Below, in pieces: positions 27,701-36,144 of a stretch of DNA of 64,000 nt. Each line of letters opens with the position of its first letter. Position 1 is the first letter of the stretch. Origin of the DNA: Ardenticatenaceae bacterium (GTDB lineage: Bacteria; Chloroflexota; Anaerolineae; Promineifilales; Promineifilaceae); assembly GCA_011525915.1 (NCBI GenBank), contig WYBM01000102.1, forward strand, positions 28,892 to 92,891, read 5' to 3'. Made by a program: the position numbers and the translations under genes. The notes below the pieces were generated by a model, which was given only the letters and a program-made list of their open reading frames with translations, did no database searches and was not told the origin of the DNA.

Positions 27701-30700
27701 AACAATCCTAAACTGGCGGCTGGTAAGGGCCCCAAAGCGCTTACAAACGGCTTGACCCCCGAAGCCCTCACCGAAGCCTTCACCAAAGCTCTTGCTTCTG
27801 AAGCTCCTGAAGCCACGACCACGGTTGGCCCCTTTACCCTGCCACCAGGTGAAAGCACAACCATCACCTTCCAGGTGGTGGTCAACACCTCGTTCCCACC
27901 GGCCAACAACCCCCTCTGCAACCAGGCCACCATCAGCGGCAGCAACTTTGGTGATGTACTCACCGATGACCCGGATACAGGTACGCCCAATGACCCCACC
28001 TGTACCACGGTGGAGATCGCCGCTGACCTGGCCATCACCAAAACCGACGGTCAGACTACGGCCGTGCCCGGCCAGCTTGTAACCTACACCATTGTCGCCA
28101 GCAATGCCGGGCCAAGCCCCGATGCCATGGCGATGGTCACCGATACCTTCCCGGCCATTTTGAGCGGCGTCACCTGGACCTGTGTAGGTGCCGGTGGGGC
28201 TGCCTGTACGGCCGCCGGTTCCGGTAATATCAACGAAACCGTTAACCTGCCTGCGGGTGGGTCCGTCACCTTCACCGCCAGCGGTTTGATCGACGCTGGG
28301 GCTACCGGAACGTTGGTGAACACCGCTGTTGTCGCCGTCTCTGCCGGCGTCACTGACCCCACCCCGGCAAATAACAGCGCCACTGACACCGATACCCTGA
28401 CACCCACGGCCGATCTCTCTATCACCAAAACAGATGGCCTGACGGTGGCTAACCCTGGCGAATCTACCACGTATACCATTACCGTGAGCAATGTTGGCCC
28501 AAGCACGGCCGTCAATGCCACCGTCACCGATACCTTCCCTGCTGCCCTCACCGGCGTCACCTGGACTTGTGCTGGCACCGGTGGTGCCACCTGCACGGCC
28601 GCTGGTGCCGGCGATATTGCCGACACCGTCACCCTTCCTCCTGGTAGTTCCCTTACCTACATTATTAATGCCACCATTGATGCTGCGGCCACGGGCACCT
28701 TGGCCAACACCGCCACCGTCACTGCGCCTGGTGGTGTCACCGACCCTGACACCGGCAACAACAGCGCCACCGATACCACCAGCCTCGATGCTCCCCCGGT
28801 TATCACTGACCTCACCGTTACCCCCGGCACCATCAATGAAAACGATACAGTTGGTCTGAGTCTCACCTTCACCGACCCCAACACCCCAGAAACCCACGAA
28901 GTGGTCATCACCTGGGGTGATGGCATGACCGATACTATCAACCTGCCCATCGGCGCCTTAACCATCACTACCACACACCAATACCTGGATGATGATCCTA
29001 CTGGGACATCTTCAGACGTCGTCACCGTCACCGTCACCGTCAATGAACCCGATGGCGGCACAGACAGCGACACGGCCGTGATCACCGTGAACAATGTGGC
29101 TCCTTCGCTCTCCGGCATCAGCGCCACAAGCGTGAATGAAAACGGTACCACCACCCTCACCGGCAGTCTCAGCGATGTGGGCACCCAAGACACCTTCACC
29201 CTGTTGGTAAACTGGGGCGACGGCAACAGCGACACCTACACCTACACGGCGGGCACAACCAGCTTCAGTGAAACACACCCATACCTGGATGATGACCCGT
29301 CAGGCACACCAGCAGATGACGTCACCATCAACCTGACGCTGACCGATGATGATACCGGCAGCGACGCCACCACCACGACGGCCACCATCAGCAATGTGGC
29401 CCCAACGTTGGCAAATGTAGCGGTTACCCCCAGCATCAATGAAGGCAGCAGCGCCACCCTGACAGGTGATATCAATGACCCCGGTACACAAGATACCTTC
29501 ACCCTGGCCATCACCTGGGGCGATGGCCTGACCAGCACCTTCACCTATCCGGCGGGTACCACGAACTTCAGCGAGACGCACGTGTACGCTGATGATGATC
29601 CCACAGGCACACCAGCTGACGATTATGCCATCAACCTAACAGTGACCGACGATGACACCGGCAGCGACACGGCCGTGGTCACTGTCACCGTCAACAATAC
29701 CGCGCCTGATCTGTTTAACCTGGCCGCGACACCACCGGTCATCAGCGAAACCAACACCCTCACCTTCACCGGCAATATCACCGACTTGGGCATGCCGGAC
29801 ACGTTCACCCTGACGGTCGATTGGGCCGATGGCCATGTGGAAATGTTTAATTACCCAGCGGGCACCACGGCCTTCACGCTCACCCATGTTTACCAGGATG
29901 ATGCCCTGGCAGCCTGGCGCCTGTGGCTGGCCGATTTCACTATCAATGCCACGCTGACCGATGATGACACCGGCAGCGATAGTGGCAGCGTGATTGTGAC
30001 GGTGAACAATGTACCCCCGACATTATCCAATGTCGCTATCAGCAGCCCGGTGAATGAAGGCGACACCGCTATCCTCAGTGGTACTATCAGCGACCCCAGC
30101 CCGGCTGACAGCTTTACGCTGCTGGTGGATTGGGGCGATGGTATTACCGAAACGTTCAGTTACGGCGCGGGCACCACGACTTTTAGCGAAGGCCATGTGT
30201 ACACTGATGACAACCCTACAGGTACACCCAGCGACAGCTATACGGTGGGCCTGACCTTGACCGATGATAATAACGGCAGCCACAGCGGCAGCACGGCCGT
30301 CACCGTGAACAACATCGCCCCCACCCTGTCTGGCATCGGCGCCACGGCCGTGGCTGAAAACGGCACAACGACTCTCAGCGGCAGCATCAGCGACCCCGGC
30401 GCGGCCGACACGTTTACATTGGTGGTAAATTGGGGCGACGGCATCACGGACACGTTTAATTACCCGGCCGGCGCTGCCAGCTTTAGCGAAACACACCAAT
30501 ATCTGGATGATGATCCCTCCGGCACCCCCGCCGACGATGTCACCATCAGCCTGACGTTGACCGATGATGACACCGGTAGTGATGCCGCTACCACGCTGGT
30601 CACGATCACCAACGTCGCCCCTACCCTGAGCAATCTGACAACCACGGCCGTAGATGAAAATGGCCTGGCCCTTCTCAGCGGCGACATTGGCGACCCGGGC

Positions 30701-32236
30701 ACACTAGACACCTTTACCATGGTCGTGGATTGGGGTGACGGCATCACCGAAACCTTTAGCTATGGTGCCGGTACCACCAGCTTTGGCGAAACACACCTCT
30801 ACCTGGATGATGATCCCTCTGGCACGCCATCCGATGATGTGGTTGTGACCATCACCATCACGGACGATGATACGGGCAGCAGCAGTGACACGGCCGTGCA
30901 AACCATCCTAAACGTGCCGCCGAACCTGTTTAACGTCGTGGCCACACCGTTGATTATTCTTGAAAACAACGCCATTACCGTTACCGGACAGATCAGTGAT
31001 CCAGGCACCTTGGATACGTTTACTTTGCTCATTGATTGGGCTGATGGCATCACTGACACGTTTAATTACCCGGCCGGCACCACTAGTTTTCTGGCAACCC
31101 ATACCTACCAGGATGACGGCCGTCGCGCCCCATTGACCGACTTTGACATTGTCCTGACGCTGACCGATGACGATACCGGCAGTGACACCGAAACAACCAC
31201 GGTGCAGGTAGACAACGTGCCACCCACGCTGAACAATATCACCCTCACCACACCTATCAACGAGAATGACAGCGCTACCCTGGCCGGCAGCATCATGGAA
31301 ATTAGCCCAGCCGACACCTTCACCCTGACCGTGGCCTGGGGCGATGGCAACGTTGATAGTTATTCCTACGGTGCCGGCACCAGCAGTTTCAGCGAAACCC
31401 ATCAATACCTGGATGATGACCCCAGTGGTACCGCGGCCGACGTTTATACCGTGACCCTTACCTTACAAGATGATAATAACGGCAGCGACGTCGCCGTTAC
31501 CTCGCTTATGGTGCATAACATCGCGCCCACCGTAGATGCCGGGCCAGATCAGATCGGTGCAGCCAGCACCGCCCTCGGCTTCACCGGTGTCCTCACAGAC
31601 CCTGGCACGTTAGATACACACACCATCCTCTGGGACTTTGGCGACGGCATCACCACCACCGGCTCTCTGACGGCCACCCACACTTTTGGCGCTCCCGGCG
31701 TCTATACCGTCACCCTCACTGTCATGGATGATGACACGGGCGTCGGTGTGGACTACCTGGTGGTGACAGTGGAACAAAGGACCATCTATCTGCCCATCAT
31801 CATGTTCAACAGCGGCGCAGTTGCCGCGCCTGACCTGGTGGTTAGCAGCCTGACGGCCACGGCCAACAATGTGGTAGTAACGGTGACAAATCTGGGGAGT
31901 ACGGCCGTGACAGATGCCTTCTGGGTAGACGTGTACATAGACCCTGATCCGGTACCCACCATGGTCAACCAGACGTGGCCCTTTGTGGCTGACGAAGGCA
32001 TGGTGTGGGGTGTCAGCGGTATAACGCTTAACCCCGGCCAGACCCTCACCCTGACGTTAAACGATGGTTACTATCGGGCTGACCTGAGTGCATTCTCTGG
32101 CGGCCTGGCGACTGGCACACCGGTATATGCCCAGGTTGACTCCGCCCATACCAACACCAACTACGGCAGCGTACTGGAAAACCACGAAATCAGCGGTGGG
32201 GCATATAATAATATTAGTGGGACAATGGTTCAGTAA
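24728..32236 (+). CDS. Giant secreted repeat protein (beta-helix, DUF11, PKD-like repeats, CARDB)
   Basis: 2502 aa. Signal peptide ~1-30 (AVALLLAFSFATTHAGS). Then a DUF11-like segment (~60-110), a cadherin/Ig-like domain (GLLANDIDPDGG ... GTDTFTYTVTDPHGLTDTGT, ~130-210), and a right-handed parallel beta-helix (~215-960) beginning IWWVDSDAPGGGDGT with many N-x-T/G turns. Two DUF11 repeats follow (DLAITKTDGQTTAVPGQ and DLSITKTDGLTVANPGE), then nine ~101-residue PKD-like domains (core WGDGxxxTFxYxAGTTSFSETHxYLDDDPSGTP), one classic PKD domain, an IYLPII motif, and a CARDB-like C-terminal domain. It is an adhesin or surface scaffold by architecture. Acidic DDD loops suggest calcium binding. AGGAG precedes the ATG. 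Confidence 0.9.
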   Translation: MSVRMPRNMSKVFTAVALLLAFSFATTHAGSSPQGSQSTRQSAPAYAPEVVTITAAKTDTLVNDVNSNTLVDPGDTLEYNIVVSNSGDEDALATTFTDITDDTEVTVVGGSLRATPIGRHDSYNVIGNTHITHPVGTGLLANDIDPDGGALTASCAPCTTAQGAAVTLNPDGSFTYPPPASFTGTDTFTYTVTDPHGLTDTGTVTFTITNRIWWVDSDAPGGGDGTSTTPFNALSGAQAASAVNDVIFVYDRGSNYTGGLTMQDGQRLCGHGSDLQTCSGMTPPTGTTFPAAATNPTMTNAAGAGITLAANNTIYGITVGSTTSFGITGTNFGTLTAQNVTINTGNGGLSLTTGTANATFNAITAGGGVNNINLSSVAGTLDLGSGALSSSSSHALNVNAGTATIDYAGTINNSTADAVLIQNKTSGSVTLSGAVTATGTGITLLNNTGATLNFTGGLTMNTGTNEAFTATGGGTLNVTGTTNTVTTTTGTAVNIRNMTIGASGVTFRSVSANGSTNGIYLENNTGGAFTVAGTGSAGTGGTIQNTTGDGISLTNVNDVTLHWMTLNTTGRHGVFGTGVNNFTMNNSSVLNAGNADEEDAFSFSTPGAANVTGILTLNNVLVQGFLERGLYLENNAGTLTLNINNGTRFENNHDTFGTTALRVVSSGTANIQLNVDNTTFDDIEGPSIQFVGGSSGTNDVNLTNNTTTDGGGPDNFPSGGGFDVISQNGATVTFDIIGNTLTDTIEGIVIASAGSSGGNVSGTISGNTVSMDAAAGFGDGARIALDGFTGPPGDLLTWTILIQNNTFDLNSVGDDGIQVLNRDHRGVLNLTIENNTIRETVSEAFRYFSDEDLGLGAPNPGGLIRFVNNDLINIDVDNNENEIHLGTSDTANSCYHISGNDNGAGGSPGVINFSIVAPSVGQITQASTAALAAANAGATIAGSTPTFNGTCTNPPLPSTITFGPAAEQTIGTTAVNPALPFFTSDTAPKSENNPKLAAGKGPKALTNGLTPEALTEAFTKALASEAPEATTTVGPFTLPPGESTTITFQVVVNTSFPPANNPLCNQATISGSNFGDVLTDDPDTGTPNDPTCTTVEIAADLAITKTDGQTTAVPGQLVTYTIVASNAGPSPDAMAMVTDTFPAILSGVTWTCVGAGGAACTAAGSGNINETVNLPAGGSVTFTASGLIDAGATGTLVNTAVVAVSAGVTDPTPANNSATDTDTLTPTADLSITKTDGLTVANPGESTTYTITVSNVGPSTAVNATVTDTFPAALTGVTWTCAGTGGATCTAAGAGDIADTVTLPPGSSLTYIINATIDAAATGTLANTATVTAPGGVTDPDTGNNSATDTTSLDAPPVITDLTVTPGTINENDTVGLSLTFTDPNTPETHEVVITWGDGMTDTINLPIGALTITTTHQYLDDDPTGTSSDVVTVTVTVNEPDGGTDSDTAVITVNNVAPSLSGISATSVNENGTTTLTGSLSDVGTQDTFTLLVNWGDGNSDTYTYTAGTTSFSETHPYLDDDPSGTPADDVTINLTLTDDDTGSDATTTTATISNVAPTLANVAVTPSINEGSSATLTGDINDPGTQDTFTLAITWGDGLTSTFTYPAGTTNFSETHVYADDDPTGTPADDYAINLTVTDDDTGSDTAVVTVTVNNTAPDLFNLAATPPVISETNTLTFTGNITDLGMPDTFTLTVDWADGHVEMFNYPAGTTAFTLTHVYQDDALAAWRLWLADFTINATLTDDDTGSDSGSVIVTVNNVPPTLSNVAISSPVNEGDTAILSGTISDPSPADSFTLLVDWGDGITETFSYGAGTTTFSEGHVYTDDNPTGTPSDSYTVGLTLTDDNNGSHSGSTAVTVNNIAPTLSGIGATAVAENGTTTLSGSISDPGAADTFTLVVNWGDGITDTFNYPAGAASFSETHQYLDDDPSGTPADDVTISLTLTDDDTGSDAATTLVTITNVAPTLSNLTTTAVDENGLALLSGDIGDPGTLDTFTMVVDWGDGITETFSYGAGTTSFGETHLYLDDDPSGTPSDDVVVTITITDDDTGSSSDTAVQTILNVPPNLFNVVATPLIILENNAITVTGQISDPGTLDTFTLLIDWADGITDTFNYPAGTTSFLATHTYQDDGRRAPLTDFDIVLTLTDDDTGSDTETTTVQVDNVPPTLNNITLTTPINENDSATLAGSIMEISPADTFTLTVAWGDGNVDSYSYGAGTSSFSETHQYLDDDPSGTAADVYTVTLTLQDDNNGSDVAVTSLMVHNIAPTVDAGPDQIGAASTALGFTGVLTDPGTLDTHTILWDFGDGITTTGSLTATHTFGAPGVYTVTLTVMDDDTGVGVDYLVVTVEQRTIYLPIIMFNSGAVAAPDLVVSSLTATANNVVVTVTNLGSTAVTDAFWVDVYIDPDPVPTMVNQTWPFVADEGMVWGVSGITLNPGQTLTLTLNDGYYRADLSAFSGGLATGTPVYAQVDSAHTNTNYGSVLENHEISGGAYNNISGTMVQ
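28796..31525 (+). repeat. Nine PKD-like coding repeats with a four-domain higher-order period
   Basis: Domain starts: 28796, 29102, 29402, 29705, 30017, 30320, 30620, 30920 and 31223, then a classic PKD domain at 31526. Units are 100-104 codons. Domains 2-5 and 6-9 pair off in order (2 with 6, 3 with 7, 4 with 8, 5 with 9), so a 406-codon block has been duplicated. Confidence 0.85.
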
Positions 32237-32237
32237 G

Positions 32238-32305
32238 CACTGTTCAGTGTTCAGTATTCAGTAGGCCACTGTTCAGTGGGCTATAACGGAATACTGAACA
32301 CTGTC
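32238..32305. repeat. CAGT palindrome with perfect 15-bp arms
   Basis: CAGTGTTCAGTATTC (32245-32259) and its exact reverse complement (32289-32303) with a 29-nt loop that itself contains CACTGTTCAGTGG. It directly follows the giant gene stop and precedes the small secreted protein gene. No T tail. Confidence 0.7.
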
Positions 32306-32322
32306 ATCAAGGGAGAACGTTC

Positions 32323-32781
32323 ATGTTACACACACGCAGCCGTCGCTTATTGGTTGCTTTTCTGCTGGCCACAGCCTTGCTCTTGCTGTTGGCCGCGTTG
32401 GGCTGGGTACAGGGGGTGGCCGCTGGTGGAGGTCTGCCGCCACGGCCCACGCCCAGCCCTACACCTGTGATCATCACAACGCCCGTCACGGGGGCTGCCA
32501 TTCGCTTGCATACGTCTAAACCGGCGCCCGGTGCATGGACGGCCGTGGAATGGCAAAACGAACAAGGCACATGGTATGAGGTGCAGGGCTGGCGCGGCCA
32601 CCTGGACGAAGGTAACGCCGACATGAAAACGTGGTGGGTCTACCCCGCTAATTACAACGAAGGCCCATTCCGTTGGGTGATTTACACCCAGGAAAGCGGT
32701 TCGGTCTTGGCCACCAGTGATGTGTTTAACCTGCCGACCAGAAATCGTCAGCTCATCACCGTTGAAGTACAAATGCCATAA
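32323..32781 (+). CDS. Small secreted hypothetical protein
   Basis: 152 aa. Signal peptide (LLVAFLLATALLLLLAALGWVQGVAAG, cleavage near residue 36), a short Pro/Thr linker (PPRPTPSPTPVIITTP), then a compact ~95-residue domain rich in Trp (WTAVEWQNEQGTWYEVQGWRG, TWWVYPANYNEGPFRWVIY), probably an immunoglobulin-like beta sandwich. I recognise no family. AAGGGAG lies upstream. It follows the giant protein in the same direction and may be co-expressed with it; the two are separated only by an 86-bp palindrome-bearing gap. Confidence 0.65.
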   Translation: MLHTRSRRLLVAFLLATALLLLLAALGWVQGVAAGGGLPPRPTPSPTPVIITTPVTGAAIRLHTSKPAPGAWTAVEWQNEQGTWYEVQGWRGHLDEGNADMKTWWVYPANYNEGPFRWVIYTQESGSVLATSDVFNLPTRNRQLITVEVQMP

Positions 32782-32896
32782 CCCGCTGCCCGATTTAGCA
32801 GAAACTCAGCCAGTACCAGAGGCGGTTACTACTTCAAGGGCACCAATCACCTGAAACCTGCAAAGAAGTGTCAATGTACCCTGGCAGGCTTAATCC

Positions 32897-32973
32897 TAGT
32901 GGGTCATTTGCTTTGGACATAGTCATTGTTTGCTCTGGCAGGAATGGCGATAATTGTGTCAAATGACCCACTA
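32897..32973. repeat. 77-bp segment bounded by perfect 14-bp inverted repeats
   Basis: TAGTGGGTCATTTG at 32897-32910 and its exact reverse complement at 32960-32973. The interior 49 bp shows no ORF and no internal symmetry. It could be a MITE-sized remnant or a long-looped hairpin. No clear target-site duplication is visible. Confidence 0.6.
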
Positions 32974-33004
32974 ACAGCTGGAGGACTGGCTACCGGCGCC
33001 AATG

Positions 33005-33108
33005 GCTAGTACCAGTAATCAGAAGTCAGTAACCAGTTTTCAGTGGACATTTACTGGCGTTAGGCCCTACTGATAACTGTATGCTGATTACTGAAGCTGG
33101 TACTAATG
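33005..33108. repeat. CAGT/ACTG-word palindrome (family B, copy 2)
   Basis: Starts CTAGTACCAGTAATCAG and ends with the near mirror CTGATTACTGAAGCTGGTACTA. Shares AGTCAGTAACCAGTTTTCAGTGGAC and AGGCCCTACTGATAACTG blocks with the copy at 21445-21530. Confidence 0.7.
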
Positions 33109-33131
33109 CTATCAGAAAAACACCAAAACCT

Positions 33132-33168
33132 ACGGCTGTTTCCCAATGTGTGGGAAACAGCCGTTTTT
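33132..33168. terminator. Intrinsic terminator (hairpin copy 2)
   Basis: Perfect 14-bp stem ACGGCTGTTTCCCA / TGGGAAACAGCCGT (33132-33145, 33151-33164) with loop ATGTG and a T5 run. It lies between the convergent 32323 and 33226 genes. Read on the minus strand, its GTTTCCC-ACACATT-GGGAAAC core matches the terminator at 20781-20822. Confidence 0.82.
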
Positions 33169-33225
33169 ATGAGACCTTGGATACAGCCGGTCATGCCCTG
33201 GTCAGCCATGGAGCGTGGGGTGGTA

Positions 33226-34509
33226 TTATCGGTGTACCACTGGCAGGAATGTCTGTTCCAGTAACGGCCGTAACAAAAACAATCCCTCTTCCCGGTCACT
33301 CAACGCCAACACCCCACTCTCAAAGTAAGGGAAAATAGCCCATGTACCATGTTGATGGCCGGGAGAATTACTGGCCGGGTAATTATCAAAATAAGCCGCC
33401 TGGGTCAACACTCCCTCGCTAATGCGGCGCAAATCCAAAATACGTACGCCCGCACTTAAATTGCTAATGTATGCAAAATCTCCACGCAGCCATACCATGT
33501 GGTCACTGCCAGTGGTCGGGCCAGTGTAGAAAACGGGATCATCTGATATATCGTCCAAATCCATTGCGTCCCAAATGAAGATGCGTGTGTTGTACCCATG
33601 ATGATGCTCATCGTCTACATCTACCGACACAATATAGCGATGATCTGCGGTAAACCGGGCGCTGTGAATGCGAGATGCACTTGCATATGATCGTATGGCC
33701 AGCACAACTGGCATGGTTTTAGTGGTCACATCTCCCACGATGAGATTGTCATCGCTGCCAATTACGCATATTTCGCGCCCATGGTAAGTGGCATCCGGGC
33801 CATGATATAACACGCAGTTGGTATCGGAGGCAACCCCGCCCTCCGCAAAACAACCAGCGTCAGTGGGATGAAGTGGGTCTTGCACATTGATCATGGTGGT
33901 ACCCGTCGAGCAATTGCCGCTGCTGCGCCGGGGAATATAAGCGTATCCTGTCTCTTGATGAATATAGATGTGATGCCCATCCATAATGCCCGCGTAATGG
34001 GCTGTTTCGGAAAAAGTAGTCGGGGTTGTTACCTGGCGCAGCGTGGTGAGGTCAAAAATTTGCAGGCCATTCTGGCTGGGAAAATCGGCAATGATAAAGG
34101 CATAATTCTGATATACCTTCATGTCCCGAAACTCCGACAGGGGGGCCGTCAGGTAATGGGTTGGTAATATGCCCAGATAAGTGGGCGTGAGAGGCTGGCT
34201 GATGTCTATGAAGGCGACGCCCTCTTGCATCCCCATCATCACGTACTCTTTACCCGTTTGGGGGTCGGTCCAGCCCCAGGGGTTGGTTACTTTGGTTTGG
34301 GTCATGGTGGCACCTAAGGCCGTTTTAGGGGTGAAGGAAAGCAAATCTACCCGTTCACAAGGGTATTCACCGGCCATACCCTGGGAACAGGCTGCAGCCG
34401 TGTTCCCACCAGCGCTCTTCGCCATTAACCGCTGCTGCTGTGCCAACACTGATACGGCCGTTAACACAACGGCCACCATCACCAATAAACGCATCCATCG
34501 TTTGGACAT
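33226..34509 (-). CDS. Choice-of-anchor B family protein (LVIVD repeats)
   Basis: 427 aa from ATG 34509 (GAGGTG upstream); the frame is open to 34617 without a good start. Signal peptide RLLVMVAVVLTAVSVLAQQQ. The mature protein begins CSQGMAGEYPCERVDLLSFTP, a hallmark of the choice-of-anchor B family. LVIVD-type blades follow (GVAFIDISQPLTPTYLGILPTH, GLQIFDLTTLRQV, GVRILDLRRIS), and DHHYIVSVDVDDEHHHGYNTRIFIWD-like segments. It ends FLPVVHR, replacing the usual C-terminal sorting anchor. Predicted to be a secreted or surface beta-propeller of unknown ligand. Confidence 0.85.
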   Translation of the reverse strand: MSKRWMRLLVMVAVVLTAVSVLAQQQRLMAKSAGGNTAAACSQGMAGEYPCERVDLLSFTPKTALGATMTQTKVTNPWGWTDPQTGKEYVMMGMQEGVAFIDISQPLTPTYLGILPTHYLTAPLSEFRDMKVYQNYAFIIADFPSQNGLQIFDLTTLRQVTTPTTFSETAHYAGIMDGHHIYIHQETGYAYIPRRSSGNCSTGTTMINVQDPLHPTDAGCFAEGGVASDTNCVLYHGPDATYHGREICVIGSDDNLIVGDVTTKTMPVVLAIRSYASASRIHSARFTADHRYIVSVDVDDEHHHGYNTRIFIWDAMDLDDISDDPVFYTGPTTGSDHMVWLRGDFAYISNLSAGVRILDLRRISEGVLTQAAYFDNYPASNSPGHQHGTWAIFPYFESGVLALSDREEGLFLLRPLLEQTFLPVVHR

Positions 34510-34727
34510 AAAACACCTCGTTATCTTAAGCCTTGTAGTTTCAAGTAACAAACTGGCTAACCGGCCAGCAATTCTCAATATAGGAAATGGGTTAACAAAG
34601 AGGGTAGACATTGTCATGAATAGGCATGCGCACGCCTATATCCCGTCAGTACAGGACATAGGCATTGATTATCCAATTAGCCAGGTTGTGGGTGATAAGG
34701 GTACGGCTTTGTTAAAGTCACCTGATC

Positions 34728-35792
34728 TTACTTCGTAAGGGGCTGAATGGTACGGCCGCAGAACTCACAAGTAACGGTCGTTACGCCATGAGGCGGCGAT
34801 GGCAAGGCTGCAAAACAGCCAGGACACTGCTCTGGGAAAGTGATGGCCTTAACCTTTTCTCTTTCAGCCCGTGCTGATTGCACCCGATCACGGTCAACAT
34901 TGCCCGTTTGCATCTTCTTGATCCAGGCTGCCCAATCAGAAGAATCCTGTCCTTTCAGGTGAAAACGAGCACGGCTTACTGGAGCAGATGAGGCAAACAC
35001 CAGCTTTAAAACATCGGCCTTGCCCATCCCTAGAAAGCCCCCCTCCTCACTGTGTTCAACAGATTCAATCTCCGGGATACTGACATTGAGCAGTAACTTT
35101 TGCACCAGCTCTGATTCAGTCGTGATTAGGTTGAGGAATTTCTTTTTGGCGATTTTTTCTTTTTGCTCAAACAGCAGACGTTGATCTGTCAGGAACAGAA
35201 TACCATCCGGCCCTTCTTTGCCATCCAGTTCCCATTCCGCCTCGACAGCAGCATAGGGGCCTTCTGCGGGCTGTAAACGAATCTCCTGGGATTCTTCAAT
35301 CTGATCCAGCATCCAAACGATTTGTTCCAGTTCAGCTTCTACTTCTTGCAGTCCAATGTGAATCGGAGTGTACATACTCTGGACATCTTTTCGCGCTTTA
35401 TCTACTTCCTTGGCGAAAAGGCTAATGGAATGTTGAGCCGCATCAATATGTTTGTTTTTCCAGGTATCATCTGCTTTGTCGAGATCATTTTCGGCATCTT
35501 GTTTATAATCATCCAGATAATCAATGCTGCTTTCAATATTTTCATTAACTTCTGGTTCAATTTGCGGCCAGCGGCTTGCGTAAGCGGCTAGTTTATCCTC
35601 CATTTGACCAGAATGAACGTAACCACGTTGGCGAACCGCCGGGATCATCAAAGAAAGTTGTGTGATCAGATGCCCTATCTGATCAACTTCTTTATAAATG
35701 TCATTGAACTCACTTTGTTCAGAGAGTTCCTCAAATTCATCGTCGAGTTGTTCTAACAATTCTTCAATTTCTTCATCAGAGAGTTTTGACAT
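34728..35792 (-). CDS. Coiled-coil protein with C-terminal zinc ribbon
   Basis: 354 aa, no signal peptide. Residues ~1-170 are strongly helical and acidic (DEEIEELLEQLDDEFEELSEQ, YLDDYKQDAENDLDKADDTWKNK), a long coiled coil. Residues ~180-290 resemble a PH/GRAM-like beta domain (GILFLTDQRLLFEQKEKIAKKKF, LLNVSIPEIESVEHSEEGGFLGMGKADVLKLVF). The end is a zinc ribbon, CPGCFAALPSPPHGVTTVTCEFCGRTI (CxxC...CxxC). Function unknown. The gene is AT-richer than its surroundings and contains no ACGGCCGT except close to the stop region, so recent acquisition is possible. GGAGG precedes the ATG. Confidence 0.7.
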   Translation of the reverse strand: MSKLSDEEIEELLEQLDDEFEELSEQSEFNDIYKEVDQIGHLITQLSLMIPAVRQRGYVHSGQMEDKLAAYASRWPQIEPEVNENIESSIDYLDDYKQDAENDLDKADDTWKNKHIDAAQHSISLFAKEVDKARKDVQSMYTPIHIGLQEVEAELEQIVWMLDQIEESQEIRLQPAEGPYAAVEAEWELDGKEGPDGILFLTDQRLLFEQKEKIAKKKFLNLITTESELVQKLLLNVSIPEIESVEHSEEGGFLGMGKADVLKLVFASSAPVSRARFHLKGQDSSDWAAWIKKMQTGNVDRDRVQSARAEREKVKAITFPEQCPGCFAALPSPPHGVTTVTCEFCGRTIQPLTK

Positions 35793-36144
35793 AAGGCCTC
35801 CGGGGTTGCGAAATACAAAGCGGTATTGGTTCGTTCATGATTGGCTTTTGAGCTGAGCGAATCCTCTTGGAGGCTCCGAAGCTCCGGAAGAGCGTTTATG
35901 CCGTGGTGACGGCCGATTTTTCATGAGTTTGAAATGGTAAAACAAATCACCAACAGCATCAACTTCTTTACTGAGTTACCCTTGCTTCATTTCATTTAAG
36001 TGCAGTTGATTTTATCTCAACTCAGCCTTGAGGGAAATATGACCAAACGGCTGTTCAGTGGGTCATATATAGAAACGGCATTTTTTGTGGCCGCTCTATG
36101 CAGTGATATAGTTACGGCAGGCAAACAAAAGGAGGGTCATCACC
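35793..36144. other. 352-bp intergenic region between divergent genes
   Basis: Holds the promoters of the two divergent genes. A GC-rich stretch (GGAGGCTCCGAAGCTCCGGAAG near 35860-35885) could form a small hairpin. I see no confident -35/-10 pair and no coding region. Confidence 0.5.

Larger units (their letters stand above)
32782..33225. other. Non-coding stretch with inverted repeat, palindrome and terminator
   Basis: 444 bp without a supported gene, between convergent genes. From left to right it contains a perfect 14-bp inverted repeat bounding 77 bp (32897-32973), a CAGT-type palindrome (33005-33108) and an intrinsic terminator (33132-33168). Confidence 0.65.

Noticed and set aside
27446..28897. 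483-residue and other long minus-strand ORFs inside the giant gene
   Set aside because: They arise from the repetitive GC-rich coding strand (Gly/Val/Arg-rich products), with no motif, start signal or independent promoter.
28796..31525. CRISPR-like periodicity
   Set aside because: The period is ~300 bp, in frame, and encodes PKD-like domains; there are no short direct repeats with unique spacers.
34181..34738. 185-residue plus-strand ORF opposite the choice-of-anchor B gene
   Set aside because: It is antisense to a gene with a clear signal peptide and LVIVD repeats and continues into the intergenic region without any motif.
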